This document shows, piece after piece, positions 44,410 to 61,200 of a stretch of DNA of 64,000 bases. Made by a program: the position numbers and the translations under genes. Each line of letters begins with the position of its first letter. Positions within the stretch are counted from its first letter, which is position 1. The stretch is from Oscheius sp. JU75. Lineage: Eukaryota > Nematoda > Chromadorea > Rhabditida > Rhabditidae. The notes below the pieces were generated by a model. That model had not been told where the DNA came from and ran no database searches. It worked only from the letters and a program-made list of their open reading frames with translations. The DNA lies in contig JASJZC010000006.1 in assembly GCA_037178855.1 (NCBI GenBank), positions 9,032,501 to 9,096,500 on the forward strand, read 5' to 3'.

Positions 44410-45058
44410 ATTGCTGTAACCGTTGTCGATTTTCTGTAAATACAATAAATCTCTGGCCCTAGCTCGTCAAGTGTCTCACGAAGCGTACATTAAGAGATCG
44501 AACATAAAGCATTGTTACATGGGACGTTTTTTCCAAGAGACGTAAAGCCTGCTTGCTGCAATAATTATATTTTCCATGATATTTTATTACCGTATCTAGA
44601 TACTATTTCTTTAGGGAGACTGTTAGTATTGAGGCGGTGACGGCGCCTCTTAGCAGCTCACCAAGCCGGCGAGGGGCGCTAACACAGGGCAGCGACGCAC
44701 AGACGGCTTACGATAGACAGAAAAACATGCAGATGTGCGGACAATTTTCGATTCTTTTTTGACAAACCATACATAAAAAAAAGCTCTTTCAGTCAAGGAA
44801 GAGAAAAATAACGAAAATTATTTGAATTTTCTGCCTTTCGTGTTCAGAAACGAGCGTACCGTATTCAGTTTTCAAATGCGTTAGCCCACGATGTACAAAA
44901 TCCTATTTGCTTCAAATTCTCGTCTTCTTTTGTGCAAAAAATTACTCCAGCTTGCCAAACTGCTTTCACATAAAGGGGACAGTTCATACATTATTCCATT
45001 AATTAAAAAGGTACTGTTTAACTCGAAAACATATTAAAACTCATTGTTAGGTAGTAAG
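44410..45058. other. Right edge of cluster and upstream flank
   Basis: A7 3' flank, a partial block-3 copy at about 44630-44700, then unique AT-rich sequence leading to the next gene. No exon is seen. Confidence 0.45.
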
Positions 45059-47282
45059 ATGAATACACCTAGGAAGGGGCTGTCATTTGACAGTTTTGTG
45101 GGCCAGAAGATGCAGCAACAAAAGCAGGAAGTTGGTCGCAAACATGCAATTATCGCCAAAAGACAAAATGACGCTGTTAGGTATCTTTTCCTTTACTTTT
45201 GTAAAAAAAAAATGCCGTTTCAGACGCCATCTTACTTTCAATAATGGTTCCTCGGACGGCAGCAGTGCCGAAAACAAAACGCCTGCCAAGAAGAAGAAGC
45301 AGAAGAGAAATAAGGCTGAAAAGTACACCCCGCCAGGAAAGTAGGTCAATGTTCTTCCTTTCCCATCATTTTTAGATGCTCATCAAATGATTCCGGTATA
45401 TTTTCGACACCACCAATGTCACCGATTGAACCGGCTCTCAACCACCGCTTCCGCCAACTTTCTCCTCCCAAGACAGATGTTTCTTCTGAAGACTCCGGCA
45501 AGTTTTTGTTCATTTTTTCTTTATCTTTCGTTTTCAGATAACTCGCTACTTGATTTGCCGGCCGAACCGACTCCGAAGCAGCGTCGTAAATTGATGAAGC
45601 GGTAATTGCTGCTATAAAGCATTAGCTTGTATTTTCAGAGCTCTTGCCGATCTAGGGATCAACCAGAATCGAGATGGTGAAAAGAAGCCCCGAAAAAATG
45701 TGAAACGCAAGCAGGTACAATTTGTGATCGGCCCTGGTCCCGTAAATATTCTCCTTCTGCGTCTGTTAGCCTGTCAACATCTCGTACTTTCCATACACAG
45801 CCTCTATTTTGGTTCCTATTAGCTTGTCCATCCAGGCATCGCAACCTGGCCGAAATGTTCGCATTCGGCCAGGTGTACTCGCAGAGGCCTGGCCGGTTCG
45901 AAAAATTTAGCGTAACTCGTGCCCTTTGCACGCGTGAAAATATACATAGTTTGGGCTATTTTTCCTAGATGCACAGACCTACAAGAAATATAAAGCAGAA
46001 AAAAAATATTCGCTGGTACGAGAAACAATCGGTTAATTACAACAGGTAATCGCAATCGCATACGTTTTGCGATTACCTGTTGCGATTAGTAGGCTATTTC
46101 TGATTCCGGCAAACATTATTTTCAGGTTTGATGCGTAAAAAGTTTAGACGGACTGGCTCTAGTGTCTGTAAACCTGATTCCCGTTATGTATTGACAATTT
46201 TTCAACGTTTGCCAGATTCAAACGGGCTATATTCTCATTAATCTTGATTATTTTTTTTTTTTTAGAAAAGTACAGATGACGAGCCACAGAAGAAGATAAG
46301 CGCAACGCCGCAGCGAGGACGAAAACCGCGCAAGGACGATAAACAGGCCCAGGAGAAAGAAGTAGTCATGCAGTCAGATGATCATCAGAAAGCGATGGAT
46401 TCTATTGATGTAGTTCTTTAGCAGGTGGACCATTTCCATCGACTCTTTCAGAACAACGAGGAAGACTACCAGCTGAATATCGTTTTCGAGGAGCCGCTAG
46501 ACGGTCGCGCTTGGTCCGGAGATGCTCCCAAAGAACCTCAGGAATCTAACAAATTATGTAATCTGTAGTTTAGACCCGTTTTCAGGACACGAAACAGAGT
46601 TCCGTCGATTTGGACCGGCTGATGATGCGTGAGGAATGGCTGAAGAAGCTAGGAATTACCTCCGACACCGAGATGATAACAGATATAAGTGCGTTTTCTA
46701 GGGCTTTCGGTTAAAATCCCACTTTCTGACCATTTTTATCGAGCAGAGCAGGTAAAAGAACTTTAGAACAGTCAAAAAACTGAAACTGGAGATTTTCTCA
46801 TATCCCGCCAATTTCTGTGTTCAAATTTTGCGCCCAATTTAAAAATCTGCTTTAAAGATTCCGAGTTTGTTCATTTGGAGATCGTGTCTTTTGCACATAT
46901 CCACTGTCTAACCGCTTTTATCGAATTAAGTGTGTACGCGAACCCCGTTAACGGTTGGAGCCTTGAAAATTGACAAGAATTCGCTGAATTCGTCGATATG
47001 AATAAAAATCTATGAGAACACATTTTCTTCGCCTTTTGTGGACTCCTTCCAATAGGTTCTTTTAGAACCCACATTCTAATAGGTTCTTTTAGATGCAGAA
47101 TTCGATTAAAGGGCTCAGGATCAGCCAAAGCGTCCTTTAAATAGTAGAAAACAGTTCTTGAAAATTCTGAGAATTGCGAAGGCACAACATTTTAATGCAA
47201 ACAGGCCATCTGCAGAAGTTTTTCCCCAGTTATTGCATTTATTCCAGGTGACATCTCATCGAGCGAAGAAGAAGCCATGTAG
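45059..47282 (+). CDS. Basic nuclear-type protein with AT-hook-like motif, unknown
   Basis: Exons 45059-45180, 45224-45340, 45376-45497, 45538-45601, 45639-45714, 46266-46409, 46452 to about 46560, about 46598-46688 and 47248-47282 encode about 310 aa. The start is MNTPRKGLSFDSFVGQK. Lys-rich clusters (AKKKKQKRNKAEK, KKPRKNVKRKQK) look like nuclear localisation signals, RGRKPRK resembles an AT hook, and TPP/SPP sites suggest CDK phosphorylation. The end is acidic (DISDISSSEEEAM). I infer a chromatin or cell-cycle protein; no family is recognised. The intron at 45498 has a GC donor (GCAAGT). The junction near 46560-46600 could not be fixed cleanly; phase there needs a weak acceptor. The final exon follows a 560-base intron. 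Confidence 0.65.
46040..46082. repeat. Perfect 16-bp inverted repeat
   Basis: CAACAGGTAATCGCAA at 46040-46055 is exactly complementary to TTGCGATTACCTGTTG at 46067-46082, with an 11-base loop. It lies in an intron of the basic nuclear-type gene. Confidence 0.85.
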
Positions 47283-47949
47283 ACGTGTCTCTCTGCCTCA
47301 TCCGAATTCCCTCATTTCCACATCCTCTACTCTGCCGGCCGTTTCTGCTGATGTGTCCCATTTCGCGTTGGAGCAGACATTTCACAATATCGCGGGGCCT
47401 GTGGCGGTCGTCATTCGCCTCGTTTTGTATACTCGTGTGAATATATTAGAATAGTTCAATTCATTTGTCTCCCCAGCCTTCTCGCTCCCCCTCCACTAAA
47501 GAAAAGGCACAACTTGATTCTATATCGTTGAATAAAAAGGTTTATTTGCGGAACGAGGAAATGCCTGTTGTAGTTTTTTACTTGAAATACCGTTTTTGTA
47601 ATTTACCCAAAAAAAAGTCGAGCTGCTTTGTTTTTCGCCCGAGCCCGATTATAAGCAAGTTGATTCGACAGCCGAACACTTCTGATCGTTTTGCGCGACC
47701 AAAATATAGGTGTTTCAAGAATTCAGCTGATTTTACGCCTTTCTCACCAATTTGTCTAATGGTCACTTTCTCCGCTTGATCTCAGCCCTTTTCGCTTAGT
47801 TTTCAGATGTTTCCGGAGTCCTTCACAGAAAAAAACCTAGAAAACTCTCCTTTCTGTTTCTAACTTAGAAGGACCCAGAGTTCGTTCTAGGTCGAAAATT
47901 TCGATGCTTGCCCTTCCTTGACAGGTATAAGACTTTCCATATTTGCAGA
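47283..47949. other. Spacer between nuclear-type gene and Sec22
   Basis: 3' UTR of the preceding gene, then a short upstream region. An acceptor-like TTTGCAG two bases before the Sec22 ATG may be a trans-splice or 5'-UTR intron site. Confidence 0.4.
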
Positions 47950-49483
47950 ATGGAGCTGACGCTGATTTCTCGCCTCCGAGACGGTCTCATTCTCGCCACT
48001 TCGATTGAAGGAGGAGATGGTGTAAGTGTATTTCCCGTTTATCTTTAAAAAATGAAATTTTAGGGAGATTCGAACCTCGTAAAGTATTCGAACCAGGCCA
48101 AGATGCTCTTCAAGAAACTCAACACCAGCTCTCCGGCTCGTCAAACCGTCGAGACCGGGCCCTACATGTTCCAGTAAGACCTTCTTGTTGAAAAAGTCCA
48201 ATTTCATTTGTAGCTACGTGATCAAAGACACGATCTGCTGCCTCTGCCTCTGTGACCGGCACTTCCCGCGGAATCTGGCCTTTTCCTTCCTGGACGACAT
48301 TGCTCAGGAATTCCTCAGTCAGAGCGGCTCGCAGATTGACAGAGCCGTCAGGCCATATTCCTTCCTAGAATTTGGTAAGATACTCTTTTTTTGAAACAAG
48401 ACTACAGTATTTCATCTAATATAAGCACCTCTTTAAGTAAGGTCCGCAAAACTTCGTAGCAGAGCACCAACTAAATAATAACACGTTATATAAAGTAGTT
48501 TGCCGATAAGTCAGCTGTGGGAAGAGGTAGAAAGCTTAGGCTACTTGGGAAGATGTACAGAGACGCCTGTTGTCAGAGACTAACCAGTTGGATCCCTTGA
48601 ACATTTTCTGTCTGACTCGTTAACAAAAAGTCATGCCCCCTCCTTCATTTTAATTTCATGGAATCGGTCCATTTGACGTCGGTCTGGGGTTTTAAGTTAG
48701 TATTTGTTCTTTTTCGTACAAAATTTTTGTACGTACAAACTTACTGTTTCTGATTTCATTCTCAATTTTGCTTCTGCTGTGACACTCCATTGTAGACGAG
48801 TATCCGCTCCGTCTTCCCTAGAAAGTAGTTGAAATGACGAGCGCTCAAAGCACGAGGCTAAAGTCAGTTCTTGGCACACCAAAACTCTAGTCAAACTGCT
48901 CATAATGCTCTTGACTCGATGTGAAACGCCCAAGCCTAACATTTTGCACAAAAGTTAGTCTACCACACGCTCTTAGCAATACACCAACTTTTACGCTGCA
49001 ACTGAATTTTCGATCAAAGTAGCAAACACCTATTTTTCTGCAAGTTTGTGCTCGGATTATTTTATATTTTTTCTCAGCTTATTAAAATCTACGATACACA
49101 GAGACGCGAGGACAATTTAAAATATATTTTCCCCGTTTCCAGACGAATACATCCAGCAGGCCAAGAGAAAGTACGCCGATCGCAGCAGATATGCCATGAA
49201 TGCCGTCTCGAATGAGTTGCAGGACGTGACCCGGATCATGGTCAGCAACATAGAGGACGTTATTCATCGTGGAGAGGCTCTTAACAGTCAGTTTTTTTAA
49301 GATTCCGCGCCAAAAAATCCAATTTTAGTCCTGGAATCCCGTGCGGCTGACCTCTCGGGCCTGAGCAAAAAGTACAGGGAGGATGCCAAGGCTCTCAATC
49401 AGCGATCTCTCGTCTTCAAGGTCCTCGGTGCCGTGGGAATTTGCTCGATTATTTTCTTCATTTGCCGATTTATGCTCTTCTGA
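47950..49483 (+). CDS. sec22: Vesicle-trafficking R-SNARE Sec22
   Basis: Five exons (47950-48021, 48064-48173, 48214-48374, 49143-49286, 49329-49483) encode 213 aa, matching the usual 215. The N-terminal longin domain starts MELTLISRLRDGLILATS and contains YSNQAKMLFKKLN and RPYSFLEFDEYIQ. The SNARE helix reads NELQDVTRIMVSNIEDVIHR with the central Arg of R-SNAREs, followed by SGLSKKYREDAKALN and a C-terminal membrane anchor (SIIFFICRFMLF). The protein acts in ER-Golgi vesicle fusion. Intron 3 is unusually long (768 nt) and holds no obvious gene. AATAAA near 49582. This is one of the firmest calls in the window. Confidence 0.96.
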
Positions 49484-53408
<3,925 letters not shown>

Positions 53409-53527
53409 GCTTGTGATCTTGTCATTTTATCGTAAGATTATGCACCGGAATAAATTAGTATCTCTTGATGGTCATAGAACGATCTTTTTACTCCCCGTTT
53501 CCGGCCCCGTTCCACTTGCAGTCTCAG

Positions 53528-55606
53528 ATGGAACTTCTCTGTCTCCTAGTTCTTTTCATCTTCTCCGCTGCCGATGACCTCACGGATGCTCCGGCTACTG
53601 CTAAACTTTCCAGAAGTTTCATCAGTCCAGGTTTGATGAACAGTTTTCCAAAAATTCGCTAAAGGGACAAGACCCTCTAAGCGGCTGGACAGGTGGTCAA
53701 GGCTCTCCATACGAAAGCTGATGAGGGAGAAGAGATCTCGTCCCATGACCGCTCTGATTCCTCTGGAATACGAGGGATCTGTTACAGCGGACATTATTTT
53801 CAAAGACGATTCCGCGCTGCCCGGCGGGTCACACTACAGAACAGTTTTTACGCTGCTTGTACAACAGATCAGGAACGGGAACATTAGCGGAGGTTTTGGA
53901 TTTATGAATTTAGGGAAGAATCGTTTCTAGATACCACAGTAATCGACTACTCTCTAGGAGGGAATTCAGCTATCGCTCTGGCTCATTTTCTGAAATTGCT
54001 CAATGTGAAATGCGTCATTTTTGTAGGTCTTGGTTCAGTTTTAACTCTTCGGGCCTACCGAATATTAGAATCGTCCGATACAGTGGAAATTAGAACAAAC
54101 TTTTGGATAGTATGTGTCCTGTTAAAAGACAGCAGTAAGCCAAAATCTTTAAAATGTTCAGCTACCCTCGGACGTTACAGTGGATAAAGCGCAGAAAATC
54201 ACTGTTCTGGGAGCTGTAATTCGAAGAGTTCATCCATCCCAACTGTGGGTTTTTGCCTAAAATAGAAAGAGGGGACTTTCAGAGAACCGAGCAGCAAGTT
54301 GGAAGTGAGTCGGATAGCTGGCGGTTTCTTTTTCAATTCTGCTGGAGCTTCGGCAGTTCTCAATCCTCCAGGTTAAAATGTTTTCTACTTGCGACAGAAG
54401 CCATTGGCGCTAATCAGTGCCACCAGGCTCAAATAGCCAAAGTTCCCAAGCTCCCCAAAAGCTGTCTTGTCAACTTAATTCTTGTCATGCAATGTCTTGC
54501 CAGCTTTTTCCTCGTGGTGACGCACGGACGAACTGACGGACAGACACTATTGCACTTTAGTAGTAGAGAGACAGCCGTCTCCGACTGCTTCGCCATTCCT
54601 TTGCCTTCAGTTTGCATTGGGGGCTGCGCAGCTTCATAGTAACAAAGAGCTTCTAGTGGCTTTGGTTGCTGTCAGGGACGCTCAAAGTGCTACTGGTAAT
54701 AGGCTACAGTAACCATTTTTTCAGAAGACCCCGAGCTGAACCTCTTCTTCGAATCGTCTCGGCAGTTGAGGGAAGAGGAAAACATTACCTCGATTGACTA
54801 TTTCGTCTCTGGAGTATCGACGGGCTCAACACTCCGATCAGTCAGCGTGGTTGCACCTCCGTCAACAAAGGTGGTGGCAGTTGACAGCGAGTTCTCTACT
54901 GTTTATGACTTTTTGGTCAACGGCCGCTTTCAAGTGAGCCCTTATCTGATACTCAAATGTTCAGGCTATATCCGGTCAATCGGTCTGGAGATTCCCGGGA
55001 ATACCAGGGCTGGGAGCTGGACAAATAGGTCCCTTAATCTTGGGACGAACCACCAGGTAGGCACTACTGAATTAAGCAGTCCTATCTTCTAGTCTATCCA
55101 AAGAGATGGTGGATGAGACTATCAAAGTTCCTGACTTGGCAGTAGTTGCAGCAATGAGTGTACTTCAAGCTAAAGGAATAGACGGTAGCCCTTCCACCGC
55201 GGCCAACTTTGTTGCATCACTGGTTATTGCTTCGGAGAGGTAGTTAATTTTGGTCTGTTCCTGTCTTTGTCTTCCTGTCTGTCTCTGCTTTTGTGGCTTT
55301 CTGTCTCGTCTCTGTGTCTCCCTACAGCATCGCCAGCTCTTTCCAGTCTCTCGACAGAATTCGTGACCATTGTGACAGTCATCGACGAATCATCTGCTGC
55401 CTACACCGAAACTTATCTCAACGAAACATGGAGCAAACGCTTCTTCGGGAGACATGGTGCAAAATGGGTAGGTCAAGAGACCAAAAGAATAGGGATCTGC
55501 TCAGGGCTTCGACTGTTGGAGAAAAGTAATCGAAGACGTGGTCTCTACTGGCTGGAATCCGTTGGTAACAGGCGTGGATCGTGGTTGTCCAACTGGATGG
55601 AAGTGA
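53528..55606 (+). CDS. Secreted protein with SEA-like domain
   Basis: Exons 53528-53630, 53665-53892, 53931-54022, 54162-54244, 54283-54304, 54725-54933, 54965-55056, 55093-55239, 55347-55467 and 55505-55606 give about 350 aa. Signal peptide MELLCLLVLFIFSAA, a basic REKRSR site that could be a furin cut, then a stretch resembling a SEA domain (GSVTADIIFKDDSALPGG, YRTVFTLLVQQIRNGNI). A later segment (SLSTEFVTIVTVIDESSAAY) looks related, and the end has two Cys (GFDCWRKV, DRGCPTGWK). There is no membrane helix. The phase between the exons at 54304 and 54725 does not match, so one small exon in that gap is missing from the model. AATAAA near 55625. The SEA assignment is tentative. Confidence 0.6.
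54565..54690. repeat. Dispersed ~130-bp element, copy 2
   Basis: Matches 20212-20345 (CCGTCTCCGACTGCTTCGCC, CAGCTTCATAGTAACAAAGA). It lies in an intron of the SEA-like gene. Confidence 0.75.
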
Positions 55607-55870
55607 TGAGAAACAATCAAAGTAATAAAATGAACAACAAATCGACCATCCGTTTTTCAAGTTCTGATATAAAAAATCACTGTCTTCCCGCAAAATTTTG
55701 CATTTCTCTTGCCATGGAGCCTTCTTTTTAAAAGCGAAATAACGAAACTTTCAGCAACTTTACTCTGGCCCAACAAGATATGATCAAAAATGATTTAATT
55801 GATAAACTCTGCTACAAAGTTATAATCTGGCGGCAAATATCGTGAGATATGTCTTTTTAAAAGCTGAAGC

Positions 55871-57917
55871 TTAGACGAGAGAAAAATCGTGGACATGCCC
55901 AATCGAGGATAGACCGGTAGAAGACAGGTCGGTAGGCTCGGCGTCTGAAAGGAGATCAGTGGAAATGTCCTCGGAAATACGTCTCTCAGTCTTTCCGTCT
56001 CTCTGGCTACTATAACTTACCAGCAGCATAAGAAAGGTCTTTCTGAGCATTGTAGTTGGTAAAGTCCCCGGGAATGCACCAAGTATGAAGAATTGGAAGC
56101 CGAGTGAGATCCAGATTACGGGGATGCTCGACAAACTCTTCCTTGACATTGATCTCCGGCAGATTAACCTTGTTATCGATCTCTACAACCAGGACTGTAA
56201 AACATTTTGAGAATGAGACTCACCATTGAACTCGCGAGAAATGTTCATAACTGTCTGCACATCATTTGGAGGGAGGTGAGAGAGACAGTTGCTGGAGATG
56301 ACATCGATCAACTTTTTCAGCTAAAGTATTGTAAATAACTTAAAAGTGAAACCTACATTGGCCTTGATAGTTTCTTTTTCCTTCATCTTCTTATGATTTT
56401 CCATCTGAAGAGTATGAATGCTCTGAACAAGAGTCTCGGTCAGATCCAGGCGCCTCTGACGACATCGTGCAGCAGCCTCCTTGTTTCTTTCACGACGCCG
56501 CGTGCGTTTCTCGATTTCTTCCGAGGAAAGACCCTATAACGGGACTGCCACTGTCACTGTATTACTTACTTCCTCATTCTTGGGCTTGCGACCTCCCGAT
56601 CGACTGGGAGTAGGGAAGATTGGCGTAGCCGCTGGCAACTTTCCATTAGATTCAGAAGTTCCGAATCCGTTCCTGAAAGCCTCTCCAAAAGGATTTTGAG
56701 CAAAGTTAGGAAAGAATCCAAGGTCGGTGGTGCCCATCTCGGGATGGTTGTTCAACTGAAACAATGAAATCAAGTGAAGAATCTCAATTAGTTTCCGGCG
56801 CCTTGAATACTTATCGGTCGGTCTAATTTGGTCAGAGAGACAGAAAAATAGAGAGACAGGATTCTCGTCTACTGAATCTGACCATTCAAACAGTGGCACA
56901 GGTTTGTATCCCACGCTCCGACTAACAGGTGCTGGCAAAAAACCTTTAGTCATAACAGATTACGGTAGGTTGTTTGAGTAGATAGAGTCGTGGGAGTGTA
57001 AGACTGATTCGAAAGCTGTTGAGTCCAAAAGGCTGATTCACTGTCACATGTCTGTTCCGAGTGGCAAAAGACTCAGCTACCTTTGTTCTCGCGCGAGTAC
57101 AACCGGACGTGTTCGGAAACGGAAGCAGACAAAGGCTGAAGTTCAAAACTACCGTGCGGATACGAGAGTACGGACAGCTAATTTATGGAAAGACAACATT
57201 ATCAGTCTGCAGACTTTTCTTCGATTTCCTCTGTGAATGTGTCTTTCTCCAGACCTATCAACCTATCATTTTCTAGTCCTGTCAATTTGCTCGTGTTTTT
57301 TCCTGACAGTCTGTCCACTTCTTGTCTTGTCAATGTATCTTCCCATCCTATCAACACTTTCTCTCTACAACCTGTCAACAAGCCGCCTCTTCTGCCGGCC
57401 ATCATCTCCTGGTAACTGCTGCTAACCTCATACAATCCAAAAGACAGAACTATGGACAGTATTGAACGTTCATAAACGATACTCATAAAACAGACCCTAT
57501 TTTTATAAAAACGGTGTAACTCACCAGCTGTGTCCAGTCTGGCATCCACATAGCGGGAAAGGTGGCGAAAGGAGACGGGAATCCAGGTGTGGCGGGGGTC
57601 ATCAGCAAAGAATCTGGAGGATGACGGCCAGTAGGAATCTCCGGAGAGAACATCATGATGTGTGACTGTGACCAGCTGTAATTTGAATGAGACAGTGAGT
57701 TGAGGCGAGCCGCCCGCTTGCAACTCCGCCCCTCCCGCGCCGCGCGCAGCCTGCCTGGGTAAATGCCACTGGAAAAGGGCACGGGATTCAAACTGAAGGC
57801 AGCGCCAAACTGTCTCGAGTGATGAGTGACCGAGGACTCCTGATCATAAGGGATGCCGCCGCGGGTATGAAAGATGGAAAACAAGGATTTGTCATTGAAA
57901 GACTTGGAACCAATCAT
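55871..57917 (-). CDS. Fos-like bZIP transcription factor
   Basis: Six exons (57917-57525, 56755-56570, 56533-56357, 56320-56224, 56194-56021, 55944-55871) encode up to 366 aa. The basic region RRRERNKEAAARCRQRRLDL has the bZIP N-x-x-AA-x-x-C-R signature in the Fos/ATF form, followed by a zipper heptad run (LVQSIHTLQMENHKKMKEKE, IKANLKKLIDVI). The N-terminal part is Pro/Phe-rich (FSPEIPTGRHPPDSLLMTP) with possible MAPK sites; the C-terminal part is acidic. It should act in the nucleus, probably as a dimer with a Jun-type partner. The start is uncertain: ATG at 57656 (279 aa) is the alternative, as an acceptor-like TTACAG lies just upstream of it. Confidence 0.85.
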
Positions 57918-58222
57918 CGGCTCGATCGATGAGTGGTCCGTCTCCAAATAGACACGCTTTGAGAGAAGGATCACGCAGGTGTTCGTTTTTCACGTACCGA
58001 CTTTGTTGCATTCACAAGAAATCGATCGAGTCGTATAGTCATGAGTACAGAGACAGAGAGACAGAGAGCCAGAGTGACAGAGTGACAGTGGGACGGTGGG
58101 ACAGAGAGTAAGAGAGACAGAGAGCAAGAGAGACTGAGAGACAGGGATAAGGTACTATAGTGATAGAATGGCGGTGAGACTTGTTATGATGAATGTTTAT
58201 TTGAGACTGCTGTCAACAAGGT
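57918..58222. other. Spacer with GAGACAGA microsatellite
   Basis: About 58049-58143 is a purine microsatellite (GAGACAGAGAGACAGAGAG), the complement of the TCTCTGTC type elsewhere. It sits between the bZIP start and the mannosidase stop. No gene is seen. Confidence 0.7.
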
Positions 58223-61200
58223 TCACTTCCATTTCACTTCTACCTCGAATGTCTTTATCTCTTGGGGCTTGATCTGGAACTGGGTGTCTCCTGAAAATAA
58301 CCAGCTTATTCAATAAAGAACTACTCATACTCAGACGGACTGGACGATTCTTCCAGAGGGTTGTGGCATTTCGGTTCCCGGCAAGCAACAGTTCGTTCAT
58401 GGACACAATGTCGAATCGGGTGAATAAGTCCTGGAAGGTTTTTGTCCTCACTCCTGACCCACCTTGATGTCGACAGTCATCGGTCGGCTGTTAATTTTGT
58501 CCTCATCGCTTTGGAAAATGTGCTCGAAGCGGAGAAGGACAGATGTCTTGTGCCACTTTTCCATCGAGAGTAGGTTGACAAAGGAGGGCAGAGCGCGGGA
58601 CATTCCGGCGAACTATAAATTATTTTATATCGTTCTCAGTCAGAAAGATAGAGTAACGAACATTATTTCCAGTTATTGTTGCCTACAATTTAAATGGTAC
58701 ATTTAGCATTCCGTAGTCGGTGAGAATTCCGGCTGCGAAGCAACAAGTCTCGTGTTCGATCCCCAAACTTTACGATCCTTTTGATTTTGCCATAGAACGG
58801 GAAGCATTCGGATAGATATACATTTTTGCAATCACGTTAGATTTCGTATCTAGAGGGATTTTTCGCGCGCCAAATTCTGGTAGCATCGCCATCAAGAATT
58901 TAGAAATCACCTTCAGGTTGTTGCTACTGATGAAATCAGTCGGACTCTTCAGAGGAGCGAAAGTGATCACAGGCTTGTTGAAAATCTCCAGAGCTCTTGG
59001 TCGGTGGACAGAGGCGGCATCAGCAGACGGAGAAAGAAGCAAATGGTGTTTTCCTCTAGCAATGAGGCCTTTTCCGTCAGCTCCACGCTCATCCAGCGCT
59101 TCCTCGACTCCCCAATGGTCATCGACAAAACATCTTCGGTGAAGCTAAAATGGGTCAAAGACAAAAATTAAAGGGGATACCATCAATTCGATCATTCCAT
59201 CTCTAGAAGTAGCTCCTTGAGAACGGTCTGTCAGGACAGTCAGCTGGAGATTCTCGTCCTGAAAATAATTGATAGATATCAGAGTAAAATAAAACCTATA
59301 GCCCCGAAAAGTAAACTCAGGATCACGACAGCATTTTTGAGCTTTCCGGTGTTCTGTAAAGCTGTAGCTCTTGATTTGCTCTACAACTTTGCAAAAAATC
59401 GAAAAGTTCAAAAATGCTCTCTTGGCTCATGGTACGCATAGCGTGTTCTTAGCTAGGCTGCAAAGCTTTTACAGTACCTTGATGTAGACTCTGTTGGTAA
59501 CAGGATAGTAGTTTCCGGCAACTGGTTCAGTGTCTTGGTATGTGAAGGAGGTGCTCTCTCCGACTCTGAACCGTGTTTATAGGAAACTGGAGCAATCCTA
59601 TCTCTCTGTCTACCCATCTCTCAGTCTCTCTGTCTCTCTGCAACCCACTTCCGTCTCATCATCTGTCGTCCGTTGGCATCTGTCCAAAAGACGCTGGCTG
59701 ACTTGATGTCCGTCATGTAGCGAGTGACCACCTCGATGCTTCTGGAATATTCTCCTAAATTTTCGCAGACGAAGGAACTCACTCTTTTCCGTTATCCTTA
59801 GGAATGGGACCGACGGTCCAGTCAAAGACAACTTCCGGTGAACCCTTCTTCAGACGAATGATCTGACTTATCCATGGAGCAATGGTCTGACGGACCTCCT
59901 GAGACAGATTGCCCTTACTAATCTCGATCTTGATCGTGCTGTTGAAATCGACCGGCTCCTGTGATTTTGGACGGAACACGTATGCACCGGAGGTTTGATC
60001 GGTGACGTTATCCTCTCCTGGAACAGAATTTAGTATTCAGAAATTAGATACCAAGATACCTCGGTAGTAGAAGAACTGCTGTTTGAAGGGATGGACTGTC
60101 TTGGTGGTCAAGTCGGTGTATGAGGTCAGAAGTCCATTGGGATCGAAGTCCAGGGAGATGAACTCGTTAGAAATGGTGACTGTCTCTTTGACAACAGGCA
60201 CATTTCTGGCAGGATGCTGGACAGGAGTGGATTTGCTGAACATTATAACTAGCCAGAAAAGTAGAAATTCTTTGGTTTTAAAAAATATGCATCTCTTTTA
60301 TCAAAGACAGTATGTTGATCTTGCAAAACCTATGGTTGTCAAAGTAACCAGGATAGAATTTTCTCTCTTCGTGTCCCTCTAATTTTAACAGTCTCCCGTT
60401 TGTGTTGACCTTTTCCTGTCACTCTATGCTACTTTCAAACCATCACTCTGTACTTTAGTATTAAAGAGGTATGCTCACATTGATGTAGAGTTATCCACAA
60501 TATAAGTCTTGTAGCCGAGAGCAGGCAGGATGACCTCGAAGGAAAGTTCATAGGGTGCCCGGTTTGGATGGGACAGAACTGTCTGGAACGTTTTGAAGAT
60601 CTGAAAAACTGTCTAAAACGGTAGGCTAGAATAAACCTGAGACTCAGTCTTCTTGCCCTCATCGTTCTGAACAATCGCCTGCTTCGAATAATAAGGGATC
60701 GTGATGATCTTGCTGATTTCCTTGGCTAGGGGATTGAAGACGGTCACGGCAAATGTGGAGACGTCTCTGAAAAGCAAATCTCGAATGGCAAAAGCACTTA
60801 CATGATAGGTTCACAAATAGTCTCGTTGTAGAGATGGCAGATATAATGTTGAGTGACAGCTCCGCCAGTCTTCTTCGGCATGATGACTTTCAGAAAGTCA
60901 TTCACGACAAGCTCTCCCTCGACAAGGGCTCTTCCAAGTTGTTTGTAGTAGTCCTTGGTGACATTCTGCTTTGCAGTTCCTCTTAAATCGGTTTTTGACA
61001 GACCTTGTTTGTAATCACAGAGCCGAATTGGCAAGTCATATCTTCAAGGTGACAAAAAAGTTTGGAAGACATGACAGACTTGACAGAGATAGGTAGACAC
61101 ACTTTGACAAATCGACATTAGAGTGTACGCCTTGATATAGAATGACACAACTTTATCCGACCCTGTAGCTTTGACGGAAACAGACTGGCAGGAACGGTTC

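Larger units (their letters stand above)
41598..44640. repeat. Right blocks 3 and 1, inverted copies of 29.87-30.33 and 24.6-26.96 kb
   Basis: 41598-42060 is the inverted copy of 29870-30327. It joins directly to 42000-44640, the inverted copy of left block 1. In the left arm these two blocks are not neighbours, so the right arm was rearranged after duplication. Confidence 0.8.

Noticed and set aside
44008-44445. Minus-strand open frame of 145 residues across A7, hydrophobic repeats
   Set aside because: It is antisense to the A7 repeat. The plus strand has the promoter block, 5'-UTR intron, poly(A) signal and a frame shared with six other copies.
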